A stretch of DNA of 64,000 nucleotides, taken from NCBI GenBank assembly GCA_046598415.1, contig JBKJIG010000105.1, positions 13,077-77,076 on the forward strand, written 5' to 3'. The translations under genes and the position numbers were made by a program. This document shows positions 8,330-18,620 of the stretch, one piece after another. The stretch comes from VFJZ01 sp046598415 (lineage in GTDB: Bacteria; Actinomycetota; Thermoleophilia; Gaiellales; F1-60-MAGs149). Position 1 is the first letter of the stretch, and every line of letters begins with the position of its first letter. The notes under the pieces are model-generated. The model was not told where the DNA came from and did no database searches. It worked only from the letters and a program-made list of their open reading frames with translations.

Positions 8330-8402
8330 GCGCCCGTAGCTCAGGGGATAGAGCGCTGCCCTGCGGAGGCAGAGGTCGCATGTTCGATTCATGCCGGGCG
8401 CA
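8330..8402 (+). tRNA. tRNA-Arg (anticodon GCG)
   Basis: Complete cloverleaf of 73 nt: acceptor GCGCCCG/CGGGCGC with discriminator A, D-stem GCTC/GAGC, anticodon stem CTGCC/GGCAG with loop CTGCGGA, variable AGGTC, and T-stem GCATG/CATGC. Bases 34-36 (8363-8365) are GCG, which reads the arginine codon CGC. The arginine identity bases A20 and C35 are present. CCA is not encoded. Bacteria normally read CGC with an A34 (inosine) tRNA, and the close relatives of this body carry CCG, so G34 is odd. Confidence 0.93.
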
Positions 8403-8406
8403 TTGT

Positions 8407-8427
8407 TCGCCGCCACGCTCGCGGCGA
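8407..8427 (+). terminator. Hairpin after tRNA-Arg
   Basis: Perfect 7 bp stem TCGCCGC / GCGGCGA with a 7 nt loop, starting 5 nt after the tRNA. Probably ends the tRNA transcript; no T run follows. Confidence 0.5.
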
Positions 8428-8498
8428 CGTTCGAACCACCTTGAAGGCCGTGGCGGCGGTGCCGCCATCACCCTTCCCGAGTGGAGCGACGGCCGCCG

Positions 8499-10490
8499 TC
8501 AGCCGGTCGCTTCCAGCCGGTAGATCACGAGCGGCAGCCGCAGGCGGTGGCCGCCCCGGGGGATCCGGTCGACGGTCTGGTCGAACTCGGCCAGGTCGAT
8601 CGTCTCGGCGCTCTCGCGGACCGCGGTCAGGCCCGGCGGCAGCGGCGGCACGCGGCCGAAGAACGTCACCAGCCGGACCGGCCGGCGCGCCACCTGGTCG
8701 GTCACCCAGGTCCCCAGCGGCTGGCGGTCGAGGCGGAACACGGGCACCGCGGCCCGGTGGAAGCGCACGCGCAGCGGCACGCCGTAGCGGCCGTCGGGCG
8801 CTGCGAGCCACGGCGTGATGACCAGCGTCTCGGGCTCGCCCAGCTTCGAGTCGAGCCGCGCGAGCGCGGCCGTCGAGCCGCGATACTCGTCGAACCGGAG
8901 GGCGGGCCACAGGCCGTACAGGCCGAGCGCGACCGTCACGCCGAGCAGCGCGAGCACGCCGGCGCGCAGCCGGCGATGCCACCACGCGGCCGCGACGGCC
9001 AGTCCGGCGAACACCGCCAGCAGCGGCAGCGCCGCCGACACGAATCGCCGCACCGCCCAGAAGTGGTCGGGCGCGACGCGCGCGTCGATGCCGTAGATCG
9101 CGACGGTGCCGAGCAGCAGCGCAACGGGCAGCAGCAGCACGGCGCCGCGGTCGCGGCGGAAGGCCGCCGGGAGGGCCACCGACAGCCCGCCGACGGCCAG
9201 CACCAGGCCCGGCCAGGTCGCGTACCAGGTCAGCCAGGTGGCGCCGTTCCAGTCCAGCAGCCGGCCGGCGACGATCAGCAGCGCCAGGCCGCCGCCGGCG
9301 ACGATGGCAAGCGCGCGGCCGATGGTCGTCTGGTGGCGCCGCAGCGCGCCATCCACGGCGGCCCGCCGGCGGGCAGCCATGAGCGCGATCACGGCCAGCA
9401 CCAGGGCCGCAACGGGCGCGGCGATGGCGACGGCGTGCGCGTGGCGCTCCCAGTTGCCGGCGAAGTACGTCCACGCGAAGCGGCCGACGTGAGCGAACGT
9501 GACGGTGGCCGTCACCATCGTCGCGAGCACCATGGCGCGCGCCGCGCGGTCGAACCGCCCGGTCGCGAGCAGCCAGGCTGCCAGCACCGCGACGGCGCCG
9601 ACCGTGAACAGTCCGTCCGGGCGCATCAGGAACGTCAGGCCGAGCAGGAACCCGGCCACGCCGGCCGCGTAGGTGGCGCGCGGCGGCGCTGCCACCGCCC
9701 AGAACCAGATGCCGCCGGCCAGCAGAGCGAGGGCCGGGATCTCGGTCATGGGGAACCGCGCGTACCAGTGGAATGCCACCGACGCGAGCAGCAGCGCAGC
9801 CGCCGCGAGGGCGGCGGCATCCCCGTGCTCGGGCGCCAGCCGGCGCGCCACGAGCGTCGTCAGCAGCAGCGCCAGGCCGGCGATCACCGGCAGCGCCCAC
9901 ACGCCCTCGTCACCGGCGGCGTAGCCGGCGGCGGCCCGCAAGGCGGGCCACGTGTGAAAGCCGAGCCGTACGATCTCGCCGGGCTGGTCGCCGAAGTACT
10001 CGCCCGGGTAGCGACCGCCGAGCGGCAGCGCCTGGCGGATGTTCGCGGGGATGCTGTCGAGCGCCGGCTCGGAGATCTCGATCGAGCCGCGCTCCTGGAT
10101 CTGCACCACCTCGTTGACGTACGTGCCGGCGTCACGACCGCCGGGCGACCACTCGAAGCCGGGCAGCGCCAGGGCGATCGTCAGTAGCGCGGCTGCGACC
10201 AGCGCCAGGTCGGTGGGCGAGAACCGGCTCGGCTCGTCGCCGCCAGCGGGGTTGCAGCCGAGCCCGATGGCGATCAGGACGACGGTGACGGTCGCCATCG
10301 ACCACGGGGCGTGGAGGCCGAGGTCGGCCAGGGCGACGGCCGCCACCGACAGGGCGCCGAGCCCGGTCACCAGCCGTGCCGCGTGCACCTCGAGCGAGCT
10401 CAGCCCCGCCGGCAGGCGACCGCGGACGAGTGCGTGGCCCACCAGCCAGACGGCCGCGATCGCGACGGCCGCACACAGTACGGTCAGCAC
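8499..10490 (-). CDS. Multi-pass membrane protein, GT-C glycosyltransferase-like
   Basis: 663 aa with at least twelve hydrophobic segments and a soluble C-terminal region of about 130 residues. The loop GGRDAGTYVNEVVQIQERG (about 117-135) carries the acidic residue expected in the first extracytoplasmic loop of GT-C polyprenyl-phosphate sugar transferases (PMT/ArnT-like), and FHWYARFPMTEIPALALL is also typical of them. The GTG start lies 1 nt after the ygfZ stop, so the two are coupled. It likely glycosylates a lipid or protein outside the membrane. The family placement is by motif and topology only; donor and acceptor are unknown. Confidence 0.7.
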   Translation of the reverse strand: MLTVLCAAVAIAAVWLVGHALVRGRLPAGLSSLEVHAARLVTGLGALSVAAVALADLGLHAPWSMATVTVVLIAIGLGCNPAGGDEPSRFSPTDLALVAAALLTIALALPGFEWSPGGRDAGTYVNEVVQIQERGSIEISEPALDSIPANIRQALPLGGRYPGEYFGDQPGEIVRLGFHTWPALRAAAGYAAGDEGVWALPVIAGLALLLTTLVARRLAPEHGDAAALAAAALLLASVAFHWYARFPMTEIPALALLAGGIWFWAVAAPPRATYAAGVAGFLLGLTFLMRPDGLFTVGAVAVLAAWLLATGRFDRAARAMVLATMVTATVTFAHVGRFAWTYFAGNWERHAHAVAIAAPVAALVLAVIALMAARRRAAVDGALRRHQTTIGRALAIVAGGGLALLIVAGRLLDWNGATWLTWYATWPGLVLAVGGLSVALPAAFRRDRGAVLLLPVALLLGTVAIYGIDARVAPDHFWAVRRFVSAALPLLAVFAGLAVAAAWWHRRLRAGVLALLGVTVALGLYGLWPALRFDEYRGSTAALARLDSKLGEPETLVITPWLAAPDGRYGVPLRVRFHRAAVPVFRLDRQPLGTWVTDQVARRPVRLVTFFGRVPPLPPGLTAVRESAETIDLAEFDQTVDRIPRGGHRLRLPLVIYRLEATG

Positions 10491-10491
10491 C

Positions 10492-11502
10492 TCAGGCGCG
10501 CCACCGGTACGCGGGGACGGCGGAGAGCTCGCCCTCGAGCACGCCGTCGGCCGTCACCACGCCGACCCGCTGGCCGGGATCAACCTCGCGTCGCACGATC
10601 GCCAGCGCCACGCCGCGCCCGATGGTGGGCGACTCGGCAGCCGAGGTGATGCGCCCCACCTCGCGGCCGTCGACCTCGACCTTCGCGCCGGCCTCGGGCA
10701 GCGTGCCACCCAGCAGGATCGAGCGCAGGCCGCGGTTCGCATGGCCGCGGTAGTGCAGGCGCGCGACCGGCTCCTGGCCGATGTAACAGCCCTTGGTGAA
10801 CGAGACGGCGCGGTCGACCACGCCCGCCTCGGCGGGCATCACCTGCTCGTCGATCTCGGCGCCGAACCGTGGCATGCCCGCCTCGATGCGCAGCACGTCG
10901 TAGGCGTCGTCGCCGAACACGCGCCCGTCGAGCGCGCCGAGGCTCGCCGTCAGGCGGCTCCAGGCCGCCGCGAGCGCCGGTCGCGGGCCGATCAGCTCGA
11001 ACGCCTGCTCGCCGCAGAAGGCGGAGCGCAGCACGTGCACGGTGCCGTCGCCGAGATCGATGGCGCTGCCAGTTCCCTCGGGTGCGTCGGCCGGCGGCGT
11101 CGCACCGAGCGCGTCGCCCAGCAGCGCGGTCGCCTGCGGTCCGGCGACCGCGACGATGCCGTAACGCTCGTCGCAGGCTTCGATCACGAGCTTCGAGCCC
11201 AGCCGGTATCGCGTCAGCACCGTGCGCAGCGCCGTCGCGGCGGCCGGGTCGGAGTCGGCCAGGAACGTCGTCTCGGCCAGCCGCGTGAGCCGCATGTCGG
11301 CGATGACGCGAGCCTTCGGCGTCAGCAGCAGCGCGTAGGCCGCGCTGCCGACGGCGATGGCGTCGACGTCGTTGGTGACCATGCCCTGCAGGAAGCGCAC
11401 CGCGTCGGGCCCGTCCAGCAGCGTGAACGCGCGGCTGCCGCGGTCGGCGATCCCGACCGTCTCGCGCACCGCCCGTATCTCAGCGGCGAGGTCTCCGGTC
11501 AC
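10492..11502 (-). CDS. ygfZ: YgfZ/GcvT-like folate-binding protein
   Basis: 336 aa, cytosolic. Homologues bind tetrahydrofolate and help assemble or repair certain Fe-S proteins, including lipoyl synthase. The diagnostic motif KGCYIGQE is at residues 237-244 with the conserved Cys239. GcvT-like sequence such as GPDAVRFLQGMVTNDV sits near the N-terminus. The GTG at 11502 is 7 nt after a TACACT box, and upstream in-frame codons have no coding character. It is first in a two-gene leftward unit with the membrane protein. ErpA and lipA elsewhere in the window belong to the same Fe-S theme. Confidence 0.88.
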   Translation of the reverse strand: MTGDLAAEIRAVRETVGIADRGSRAFTLLDGPDAVRFLQGMVTNDVDAIAVGSAAYALLLTPKARVIADMRLTRLAETTFLADSDPAAATALRTVLTRYRLGSKLVIEACDERYGIVAVAGPQATALLGDALGATPPADAPEGTGSAIDLGDGTVHVLRSAFCGEQAFELIGPRPALAAAWSRLTASLGALDGRVFGDDAYDVLRIEAGMPRFGAEIDEQVMPAEAGVVDRAVSFTKGCYIGQEPVARLHYRGHANRGLRSILLGGTLPEAGAKVEVDGREVGRITSAAESPTIGRGVALAIVRREVDPGQRVGVVTADGVLEGELSAVPAYRWRA

Positions 11503-11509
11503 GGGGCTG

Positions 11510-11515
11510 AGTGTA
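11510..11515 (-). promoter_or_regulatory. -10 box, leaderless start of ygfZ
   Basis: TACACT on the minus strand, 7 nt before the GTG start; no ribosome binding site between them. Confidence 0.55.
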
Positions 11516-11612
11516 CCGGGCGCGGCGAGAGTTAAGCGTCCGTGAAGAACCGCACAACCGGGGAGGTGGCAGGACTGCACCGGATAGCATGATTTTCGGT
11601 TCACCACCCTGT

Positions 11613-12626
11613 ATGCGAGACGACTCGACACTCATCGCCGAGCCCATCGTCGCCCCCGTCCAAGCTCATGCGCCGGAGTCTCTCGCGTCGCCCAAGTGGA
11701 CCGCGCGCCGCGTCGTCGTGCTCGTCCTCGCCTATTTCGCGGCGCTGGCGACCCTGGTGCTGACCCGCGGCGTGCACATCTCGTCGGATCGGTACTTCCT
11801 GATCCTGCTCGTTCCGGCCATCGCCCTCGGCCTCACGCGCCGGTACCTGCGCGACTGGGTGCCGTTCATCGCGCTGATGATCGCCTACGAGTTCGCGCGC
11901 GGCGGCGCCGAGTGGCTGAACGCCGACGTCCTCGGCCGCGGCCCGTTCTACGCGCCGATGATCGACGTCGACCGGGCGCTGTTCTTCGGTCACATGCCGC
12001 CCGAGTTCGTGCAGTCGTGGTTCTGGAGCGGCCACGTGCGGGCCTTCGACTGGATCATCGGCTCGTTCAACAAGGTGCACTTCTTCGTGCCGCCGACGCT
12101 GCTGTTCCTGATCTGGCTCGATCGTCGAGCGCACTTCGTCCGCTGTGCCACGGCGATCGTGATCACGTCGTTCATCGGCGCTGCGATCTTCCTCCTGTTC
12201 CCCGCCGCGCCGCCCTGGCTGGCCGCGCAGCACGGGCTGATCGACGTCGTCTCGATCAACTCGCTGCAGGATGCAGCCAATGGGCTGCCGAAAGGCTCTT
12301 CGTTCATCGCGTCCCAGATTCCCCGCAACCCCGTCGCCGCCGTGCCGTCGCTGCACTCCGCCTATGCGCTGCTCACGCTGATGATCGCGTGGACCTGGCG
12401 CAGGCGCGTGGGCTACGCGTTCGTGGTCTATCCGCTGGTGATGTGGTTCTCAATCGTGTATCTCGGGGATCACTATGTCGCAGACATCATCGCGGGCGTC
12501 GCTGTCGCACTGATCGGGTGGGCGCTCGCTGGACATCTCACGCGCCCGGGAGGCGCTCTTCACCGGCTCATGGCCGGCCCGGCGGAACCGCTCCGCCGCG
12601 CACGAACCTTCGGAGGAACGACATGA
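11613..12626 (+). CDS. PAP2 superfamily membrane phosphatase / transferase
   Basis: 337 aa with about six or seven hydrophobic segments after a 30-residue cytosolic N-terminus. The two active-site motifs of the PAP2 fold are present: VAAVPSLHSAYALL and YLGDHYVADIIAG, each with a catalytic His. The long form with a conserved N-terminal half resembles the inositol-phosphoceramide synthase-like (AUR1-type) branch, so it may transfer a phospho-headgroup rather than only hydrolyse one. ATG at 11613 chosen; an ATG 24 bp upstream is possible. First of five genes in a rightward run; its stop overlaps the next start as ATGA. Confidence 0.85.
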   Translation: MRDDSTLIAEPIVAPVQAHAPESLASPKWTARRVVVLVLAYFAALATLVLTRGVHISSDRYFLILLVPAIALGLTRRYLRDWVPFIALMIAYEFARGGAEWLNADVLGRGPFYAPMIDVDRALFFGHMPPEFVQSWFWSGHVRAFDWIIGSFNKVHFFVPPTLLFLIWLDRRAHFVRCATAIVITSFIGAAIFLLFPAAPPWLAAQHGLIDVVSINSLQDAANGLPKGSSFIASQIPRNPVAAVPSLHSAYALLTLMIAWTWRRRVGYAFVVYPLVMWFSIVYLGDHYVADIIAGVAVALIGWALAGHLTRPGGALHRLMAGPAEPLRRARTFGGTT

Positions 12627-13591
12627 CCCAGTCCAGATCACGCGCCACGGCGCGCGCGGGAGCCCGAGCCGAGCTGCCGGCCTACGTGGCCGTCCGTTGC
12701 CCGCTCTGCGGAGCCGATGACTATCACGTGCGCTTCGAAGACCGCCTGGGCGGCGTCTCCGTCGATCCCCAGCGGCACTACACGTCCACCTCGAGCGCGT
12801 ACGGCGAGCACGGCCGCATCGTCGAATGCCGCTCCTGCGACCTCGTATACATGAACCCGCGCCCGCACCACCAGTCGGTGCAGGACAACTACTCCGCCGT
12901 CGAGGACACGCGCTACCTGGACGAGGAGCAGGGCCGGGTCGAGACCTTCACCGACAGCCTCGAGCACGTCGCCGAGTTCATGCCGTCCGGTCGGATGCTC
13001 GACGTCGGCTGCCACGTCGGCACGTTCCTGACGATCGCCGAACAGCACGGCTTCGAGGTCGCGGGCGTCGAGCCCTCGACCTGGGCGTCGGAGATCGCAC
13101 GCGGCCGCATCAGCGGCCCGGTGCACCGCGGCGCGGTCGAGGATGCGCCGCTGCCCGAGGGCGGCTACGACGTGATCACCCTGTGGGACGTGATCGAGCA
13201 CCTGCCCGATCCGGCCCTCGACCTGCGCTCCATCCACGCGTCGCTGCGGCCCGGCGGCATCTTCGCCGTGTCCACCATGGACGTCGACTCGCTGTTCGCC
13301 CGCGTGCTCGGCCGGCGCTGGCCGTGGTACATGCAGATGCACCTCGTCTACTTCTCGCGTGCCACGATCTGCGAGATGCTGCGCCGCGAGGGGTTCTGCA
13401 TCGTCGACGTCCGGCTGCACACGCGCCGCGTCCGGCTGTCGTATCTGGCGTCCCGCCTCGACGCCTACGCCCCGCCGGTCGCGCGGGCGCTGGTCGCCGG
13501 CCTGAAGCGCGTCGGCCTGGGCGAGCGCACCGTCGGCATCAAGCTGGGCGACATCTTCACCGTGATCGCGCGCAAGCCGCTCGAGCCGTAA
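12623..13591 (+). CDS. SAM-dependent methyltransferase with N-terminal zinc ribbon
   Basis: 322 aa. Residues about 29-75 carry two CxxC knuckles (CPLCGADD, and CRSCDLVYMNPRP), as in the sugar and envelope methyltransferases with a zinc-binding front domain. The SAM motif LDVGCHVGTFLTIAEQ and the acidic VEPS follow at about 125-150, then DVITLWDVIEHLPDP. The C-terminal region resembles the Methyltransf_11/23 group. Start ATG overlaps the PAP2 stop by 4 bp and has CGGAGGA in front. It is expected to methylate a cell-envelope glycan or lipid made by the neighbours; the substrate is not known. Confidence 0.88.
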   Translation: MTQSRSRATARAGARAELPAYVAVRCPLCGADDYHVRFEDRLGGVSVDPQRHYTSTSSAYGEHGRIVECRSCDLVYMNPRPHHQSVQDNYSAVEDTRYLDEEQGRVETFTDSLEHVAEFMPSGRMLDVGCHVGTFLTIAEQHGFEVAGVEPSTWASEIARGRISGPVHRGAVEDAPLPEGGYDVITLWDVIEHLPDPALDLRSIHASLRPGGIFAVSTMDVDSLFARVLGRRWPWYMQMHLVYFSRATICEMLRREGFCIVDVRLHTRRVRLSYLASRLDAYAPPVARALVAGLKRVGLGERTVGIKLGDIFTVIARKPLEP

Positions 13592-13600
13592 CCGCTGCGG

Positions 13601-14806
13601 ATGTCGATCGCCCCTGCGCCAGCGTCGTCCGGCTCGCAGCTCGCTGGCCAGCTGGGCCGTGCCGGCGGGCCGCTGCGGCGCTGGGCGGAGGAATGGCGCG
13701 TGCCGTTCCTCGTCTGGGGCTGGTCGCGGCTGCTGACGCTGCTCGCAGTGGCGATGGTCGGCTGGGTCGAGCGGCCGCGCGGCTCCGGCGACCTGGTCGC
13801 CGCGCTGATCACGCCGCTGCGGTCGTGGGACGGGTTCTGGTACCTCTCGGTCGCGCAGTACGGCTACGACCCCACGATCGCGCACGGCAACTCGCCGGCG
13901 TTCTTCCCGCTCTACCCGCTGACCGTGTCGGTGGCCGAGAAGGTGCTGCCGTTCTCCTACGCGGTGACCGGCGTGATCCTCTCGAACCTACTGTTCCTGC
14001 CGGCGCTGATGGTGCTCTACCGGCTGACCCGCAACCGGTTCGGCGAGGTGATCGCGAAGCGCACGATCACGTACCTCTCCATCTCGCCGCTGTCGTTCGT
14101 GTTCTCGATGGTCTACACCGAGAGTCTTGCGCTGCTGCTCATCTGCACGACCTTCCTGCTGCTCGAGAAGCGCCGCATCTGGGGTGCGAGCATGGTCGGC
14201 GCGCTGGCCTCGCTGGCCCGACCCGTCGGCGTCCTGCTGGCACCCGCGATCGCCTGGCAGGTGTTCCAGAACGCCGGCCGGCGCCTCTCGTTCCGGTTGC
14301 TCTGGCAGCTGCTGCCGGTGCTGCTGCTGCCGCTGGCGGTGATCGGCTTCCAGGCCTACCTGTGGTGGCGGACGGGCGAGATCTACGCGACGCACTCGGC
14401 CGAGGCGCGCGGCTGGAGCCGCGGCGCCGAGCCGCTGTACATCCTGATGGTGCCGGTGGCCGTCGTGCACGCCCTCTGGATCGCGTTCTTCGACAACCAC
14501 GACCTCGGGCTCGCAATCAGCGCGATCGCAGTCTGGGCCTACTTCTGGCTGATCGTTGCGCTGGTGCGCACCCGCAAGGCGCCGATCTCGTACTGCATCT
14601 TCGCGACCGGCTGCGTTGTGCTGCCGGCGTACACGGGAACGTGGCTCGGGTTCCCGCGGTTCGGGCTGGTCATCTTCCCGCTGTTCTGGATGCTCGCGCT
14701 GTGGGGCGAGAACGACCGCTTCGACAACGCCGTGCGCATGCTGTTTCCCGCGCTGATGGTCGGATTCGCGTTCGTCTCCTTCGGTGTGGGAACCTTCACG
14801 CCATGA
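13601..14806 (+). CDS. PIG-V-like mannosyltransferase family membrane protein
   Basis: 401 aa with about nine hydrophobic segments. The loop RSWDGFWYLSVAQYGYD after the first membrane helix is the hallmark of the PIG-V/GPI mannosyltransferase II type GT-C proteins, which use polyprenyl-phosphate mannose. FFPLYPLTV and SPLSFVFSMVYTESLALLL are also family-like. It starts 9 bp after the methyltransferase and its stop overlaps the next start (ATGA). With the PAP2 protein and methyltransferase it suggests synthesis or modification of a lipid-linked envelope glycan. Donor and acceptor are inferred from the family only. Confidence 0.85.
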   Translation: MSIAPAPASSGSQLAGQLGRAGGPLRRWAEEWRVPFLVWGWSRLLTLLAVAMVGWVERPRGSGDLVAALITPLRSWDGFWYLSVAQYGYDPTIAHGNSPAFFPLYPLTVSVAEKVLPFSYAVTGVILSNLLFLPALMVLYRLTRNRFGEVIAKRTITYLSISPLSFVFSMVYTESLALLLICTTFLLLEKRRIWGASMVGALASLARPVGVLLAPAIAWQVFQNAGRRLSFRLLWQLLPVLLLPLAVIGFQAYLWWRTGEIYATHSAEARGWSRGAEPLYILMVPVAVVHALWIAFFDNHDLGLAISAIAVWAYFWLIVALVRTRKAPISYCIFATGCVVLPAYTGTWLGFPRFGLVIFPLFWMLALWGENDRFDNAVRMLFPALMVGFAFVSFGVGTFTP

Positions 14807-15666
14807 GGAGCGAAACCGAGACCTACGGCGTGGCGTCGAGCGTCGCGCGCCTGCGGCGCGTGCTGGTGCGTACGCCCGCCACGAGCGGCGATTTCGCCGC
14901 TGCCGGCTGGCGATATCCCGACGCCGACACCCTGCTGCGTCAGCACGCCGCCTTCTGCGAGCTGCTGTCCGATCTCGGCTGCGACGTCGTCGTCGCGCCG
15001 GCGGCCGAGGGCTTGGTCGACGCCTGTTACATGTACGACTCGGCCTTCACGATCGGCGACGGCGCGATCGTGCTGCGCTCGGCCAAGCCCGACCGGTCGA
15101 CCGAGTGGGAGCCGGCCGCTGCGGCGCTGGCCGACGCCGGCGTGCCGATCGTGGCGCACCTGACCGACGACGCGCGTGCCGACGGCGGCGACCTGTTCTT
15201 CCTCGACGACACGACGCTGGTCGCGGGCCGCGGCTACCGCACCAACGCTGCCGCCCATCGCCAGCTGGCCGAGGTGCTGACGCCGCGCGGCGTGACGATC
15301 GAGCGCGTCGACCTGCCGCACGACACCGGCCCTGCGCACGTGCTGCACACGATGTCGTTCATCTCGCCGGTCGCGCACGACCTCGCCGTCGTGTTCGAGC
15401 GCCTGATGCCGGTGCCGCTGGTGGAGCTGCTGCACGAGCGCGGCATCCGCACCGTCGCGGTGGACGAGGACGAGTACCTGACGATGGCCTGCAACGTGCT
15501 GCCCGTCCGCCCCGGCGTCGTGGTCGTCGTCGACGGCAACCCGAAGGCGCGGCGCGCCATGGAGGCGGCCGGTGTCGAGGTGCACCCCTATGACGGATCC
15601 GACATCTCGCTCAAGGGCGACGGCGGGCCGACGTGCCTGACTCGGCCCCTCTGGCGCCGCGACTGA
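14803..15666 (+). CDS. DDAH / amidinotransferase-like hydrolase
   Basis: 287 aa, cytosolic, one beta/alpha propeller domain of the guanidine-modifying superfamily. The catalytic residues are visible: Asp in CYMYDSAF, GGDLFFLDD for guanidine binding, His in VLHTMSFISP and the nucleophile Cys in GGPTCLTRPL at the C-terminus. Its length and order fit N-dimethylarginine dimethylaminohydrolase and close relatives. ATG overlaps the previous stop by 4 bp. The natural substrate is uncertain; it may be an arginine derivative unrelated to the glycan genes with which it is cotranscribed. Confidence 0.85.
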   Translation: MRSETETYGVASSVARLRRVLVRTPATSGDFAAAGWRYPDADTLLRQHAAFCELLSDLGCDVVVAPAAEGLVDACYMYDSAFTIGDGAIVLRSAKPDRSTEWEPAAAALADAGVPIVAHLTDDARADGGDLFFLDDTTLVAGRGYRTNAAAHRQLAEVLTPRGVTIERVDLPHDTGPAHVLHTMSFISPVAHDLAVVFERLMPVPLVELLHERGIRTVAVDEDEYLTMACNVLPVRPGVVVVVDGNPKARRAMEAAGVEVHPYDGSDISLKGDGGPTCLTRPLWRRD

Positions 15667-16553
15667 GACAGCGGATCCGGGCGGACGGGCCGCTGCGGTT
15701 CGACGCCTGGGTCGAGGCCTGCCTGTACGACCCGGACGGCGGCTTCTACGCGCGCGGTGCGCGGCTCGGAGCGGGCGGCGCCTTCTCGACCGGGCCGACG
15801 CTGCACCCGGCGTTTGCCGCCGCCGTCGTGGCCGAGGCGCGTGACGCAGGCGCCGAGCGCGTGCTCGAGATCGGGCCGGGGGACGGCTCGCTGGCCGAGG
15901 CGCTGGTCGCCGCCGGGCTCGAGGTGGTGCTGCTGGAACGCGCCGCGGGCATGCGTGCCCTGCAGGGCGCGCGACTCGGCGACACGGTCCGGTGGATCGA
16001 CGACGTCGCCGAGGTGGCGCCGTTCGACGGGCTGGTGGTGGCAAACGAGTTGCTGGACGCCCTGTCGTTCAGGCTCTTCGCCGACGGCGTCGAGGTGTCG
16101 GTCGGGCTCGATGGCGACGAGCGATTCACGGCCGTCCCCGATCCGCCGGCGCAGGCCCTGCGGACGATCGATCGGCCGTCGCTCGAGCCGCTCCTGCGCG
16201 GTCTGGCCGACACGCTGCACCGCGGCCGCCTGCTGGTGATCGACTACGCCGCCGCGCCCGGCGATCCGCGCGATCCGGTGCGCACCTACATCGGCGGGCA
16301 GCACGGTGGCAACCCGCTGCAGGCCCCGGGCACGCAGGACATCACGGCCGACGTCGACTTCGCCGAGGTGCGCGCGACCCTGGCCGCCGCCGGCCTCGAG
16401 ATCGTGGCTGACGAGCCACAGCCGGCCTGGCTGCGCCGCCACGGCGTGGAGCCACCGCCGCTCGCGGGCCGCACCGACGATGGCTGGCGCATGGCCCGGC
16501 TGTTCGACGAGACGCTGCCGTTCCACGTGCTGGCCGCGGATCGTCCCTCGTGA
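15633..16553 (+). CDS. MidA/NDUFAF7 family SAM-dependent methyltransferase
   Basis: 306 aa. Features of the MidA family are YDPDGGFYARGARLGAGG, the SAM motif LEIGPGDGSLAEAL, LVVANELLDAL, and the closing block GNPLQAPGTQDITADVDF. Mitochondrial NDUFAF7 methylates an arginine of the complex I subunit NDUFS2 (NuoD), and a full nuo operon lies 26 kb downstream, so a similar job is possible here but not shown. GTG start at 15633, overlapping the previous gene by 34 bp. Last gene of the rightward run; a strong hairpin follows 11 bp after the stop. Confidence 0.87.
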   Translation: MPDSAPLAPRLRQRIRADGPLRFDAWVEACLYDPDGGFYARGARLGAGGAFSTGPTLHPAFAAAVVAEARDAGAERVLEIGPGDGSLAEALVAAGLEVVLLERAAGMRALQGARLGDTVRWIDDVAEVAPFDGLVVANELLDALSFRLFADGVEVSVGLDGDERFTAVPDPPAQALRTIDRPSLEPLLRGLADTLHRGRLLVIDYAAAPGDPRDPVRTYIGGQHGGNPLQAPGTQDITADVDFAEVRATLAAAGLEIVADEPQPAWLRRHGVEPPPLAGRTDDGWRMARLFDETLPFHVLAADRPS

Positions 16554-16564
16554 CCCTGGACGCA

Positions 16565-16594
16565 CGAAGGGCCCGGCAGATGCCGGGCCCTTCG
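16565..16594. terminator. Bidirectional terminator, 13 bp perfect stem
   Basis: CGAAGGGCCCGGC, loop AGAT, GCCGGGCCCTTCG. It lies in the 83 bp gap between the convergent MidA-type gene and groEL and can serve both. Confidence 0.85.
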
Positions 16595-16636
16595 CAGTAC
16601 GAACGTTGGAGTGGAACCGTAATTCGCCGGGGCGAA

Positions 16637-18265
<1,629 letters not shown>

Positions 18266-18285
18266 GTGCTTCGTTGCTCCTTCAG

Positions 18286-18588
18286 CTACGCGGAGACAGC
18301 CGCGCGGTCGTACTTTGCAAGCACGTCGGACTCGCGGAGGATGAGGTAGTCCTCACCCTCGACCTTGACCTCGGTACCGCCGTACTTGGAGAAGATGATC
18401 TCGTCGCCGGCCTCGAGGTCGAGCGGGATGAGCTTGCCGTCCTCGTAGCGGCCCTTACCCACGGCGAGGACGCGGCCGCGCTGCGGCTTCTCCTTCGCAG
18501 TGTCGGGAAGGACGATGCCGCTTGCCGTGGTCTGCTCCTCTTCGAGGACCTCCACGATCAGACGGTCGCCCAGCGGCTTCACGTTCAT
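18286..18588 (-). CDS. groS: 10 kDa co-chaperonin GroES
   Basis: 100 aa lid of the chaperonin. It begins MNVKPLGDRLIVEV and carries the mobile loop around EEQTTASGIVLPDTAKEKP, followed by GRVLAVGKGR and GDEIIFSKYGGTEV. The ATG at 18588 has GGAGG 8 nt upstream; an in-frame codon 39 bp earlier lacks a binding site and lies close to the operator. First gene of the groES-groEL unit, controlled by the operators at 18621-18647 and 18689-18715. Confidence 0.97.
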   Translation of the reverse strand: MNVKPLGDRLIVEVLEEEQTTASGIVLPDTAKEKPQRGRVLAVGKGRYEDGKLIPLDLEAGDEIIFSKYGGTEVKVEGEDYLILRESDVLAKYDRAAVSA

Positions 18589-18620
18589 AGTCCATGACCT
18601 CCGTAGGGAATCCAGCGGAA

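Noticed and set aside
8330..8402. Attachment site for an integrated element at the tRNA-Arg gene
   Set aside because: No integrase, no second copy of the tRNA 3' end and no change in composition nearby.
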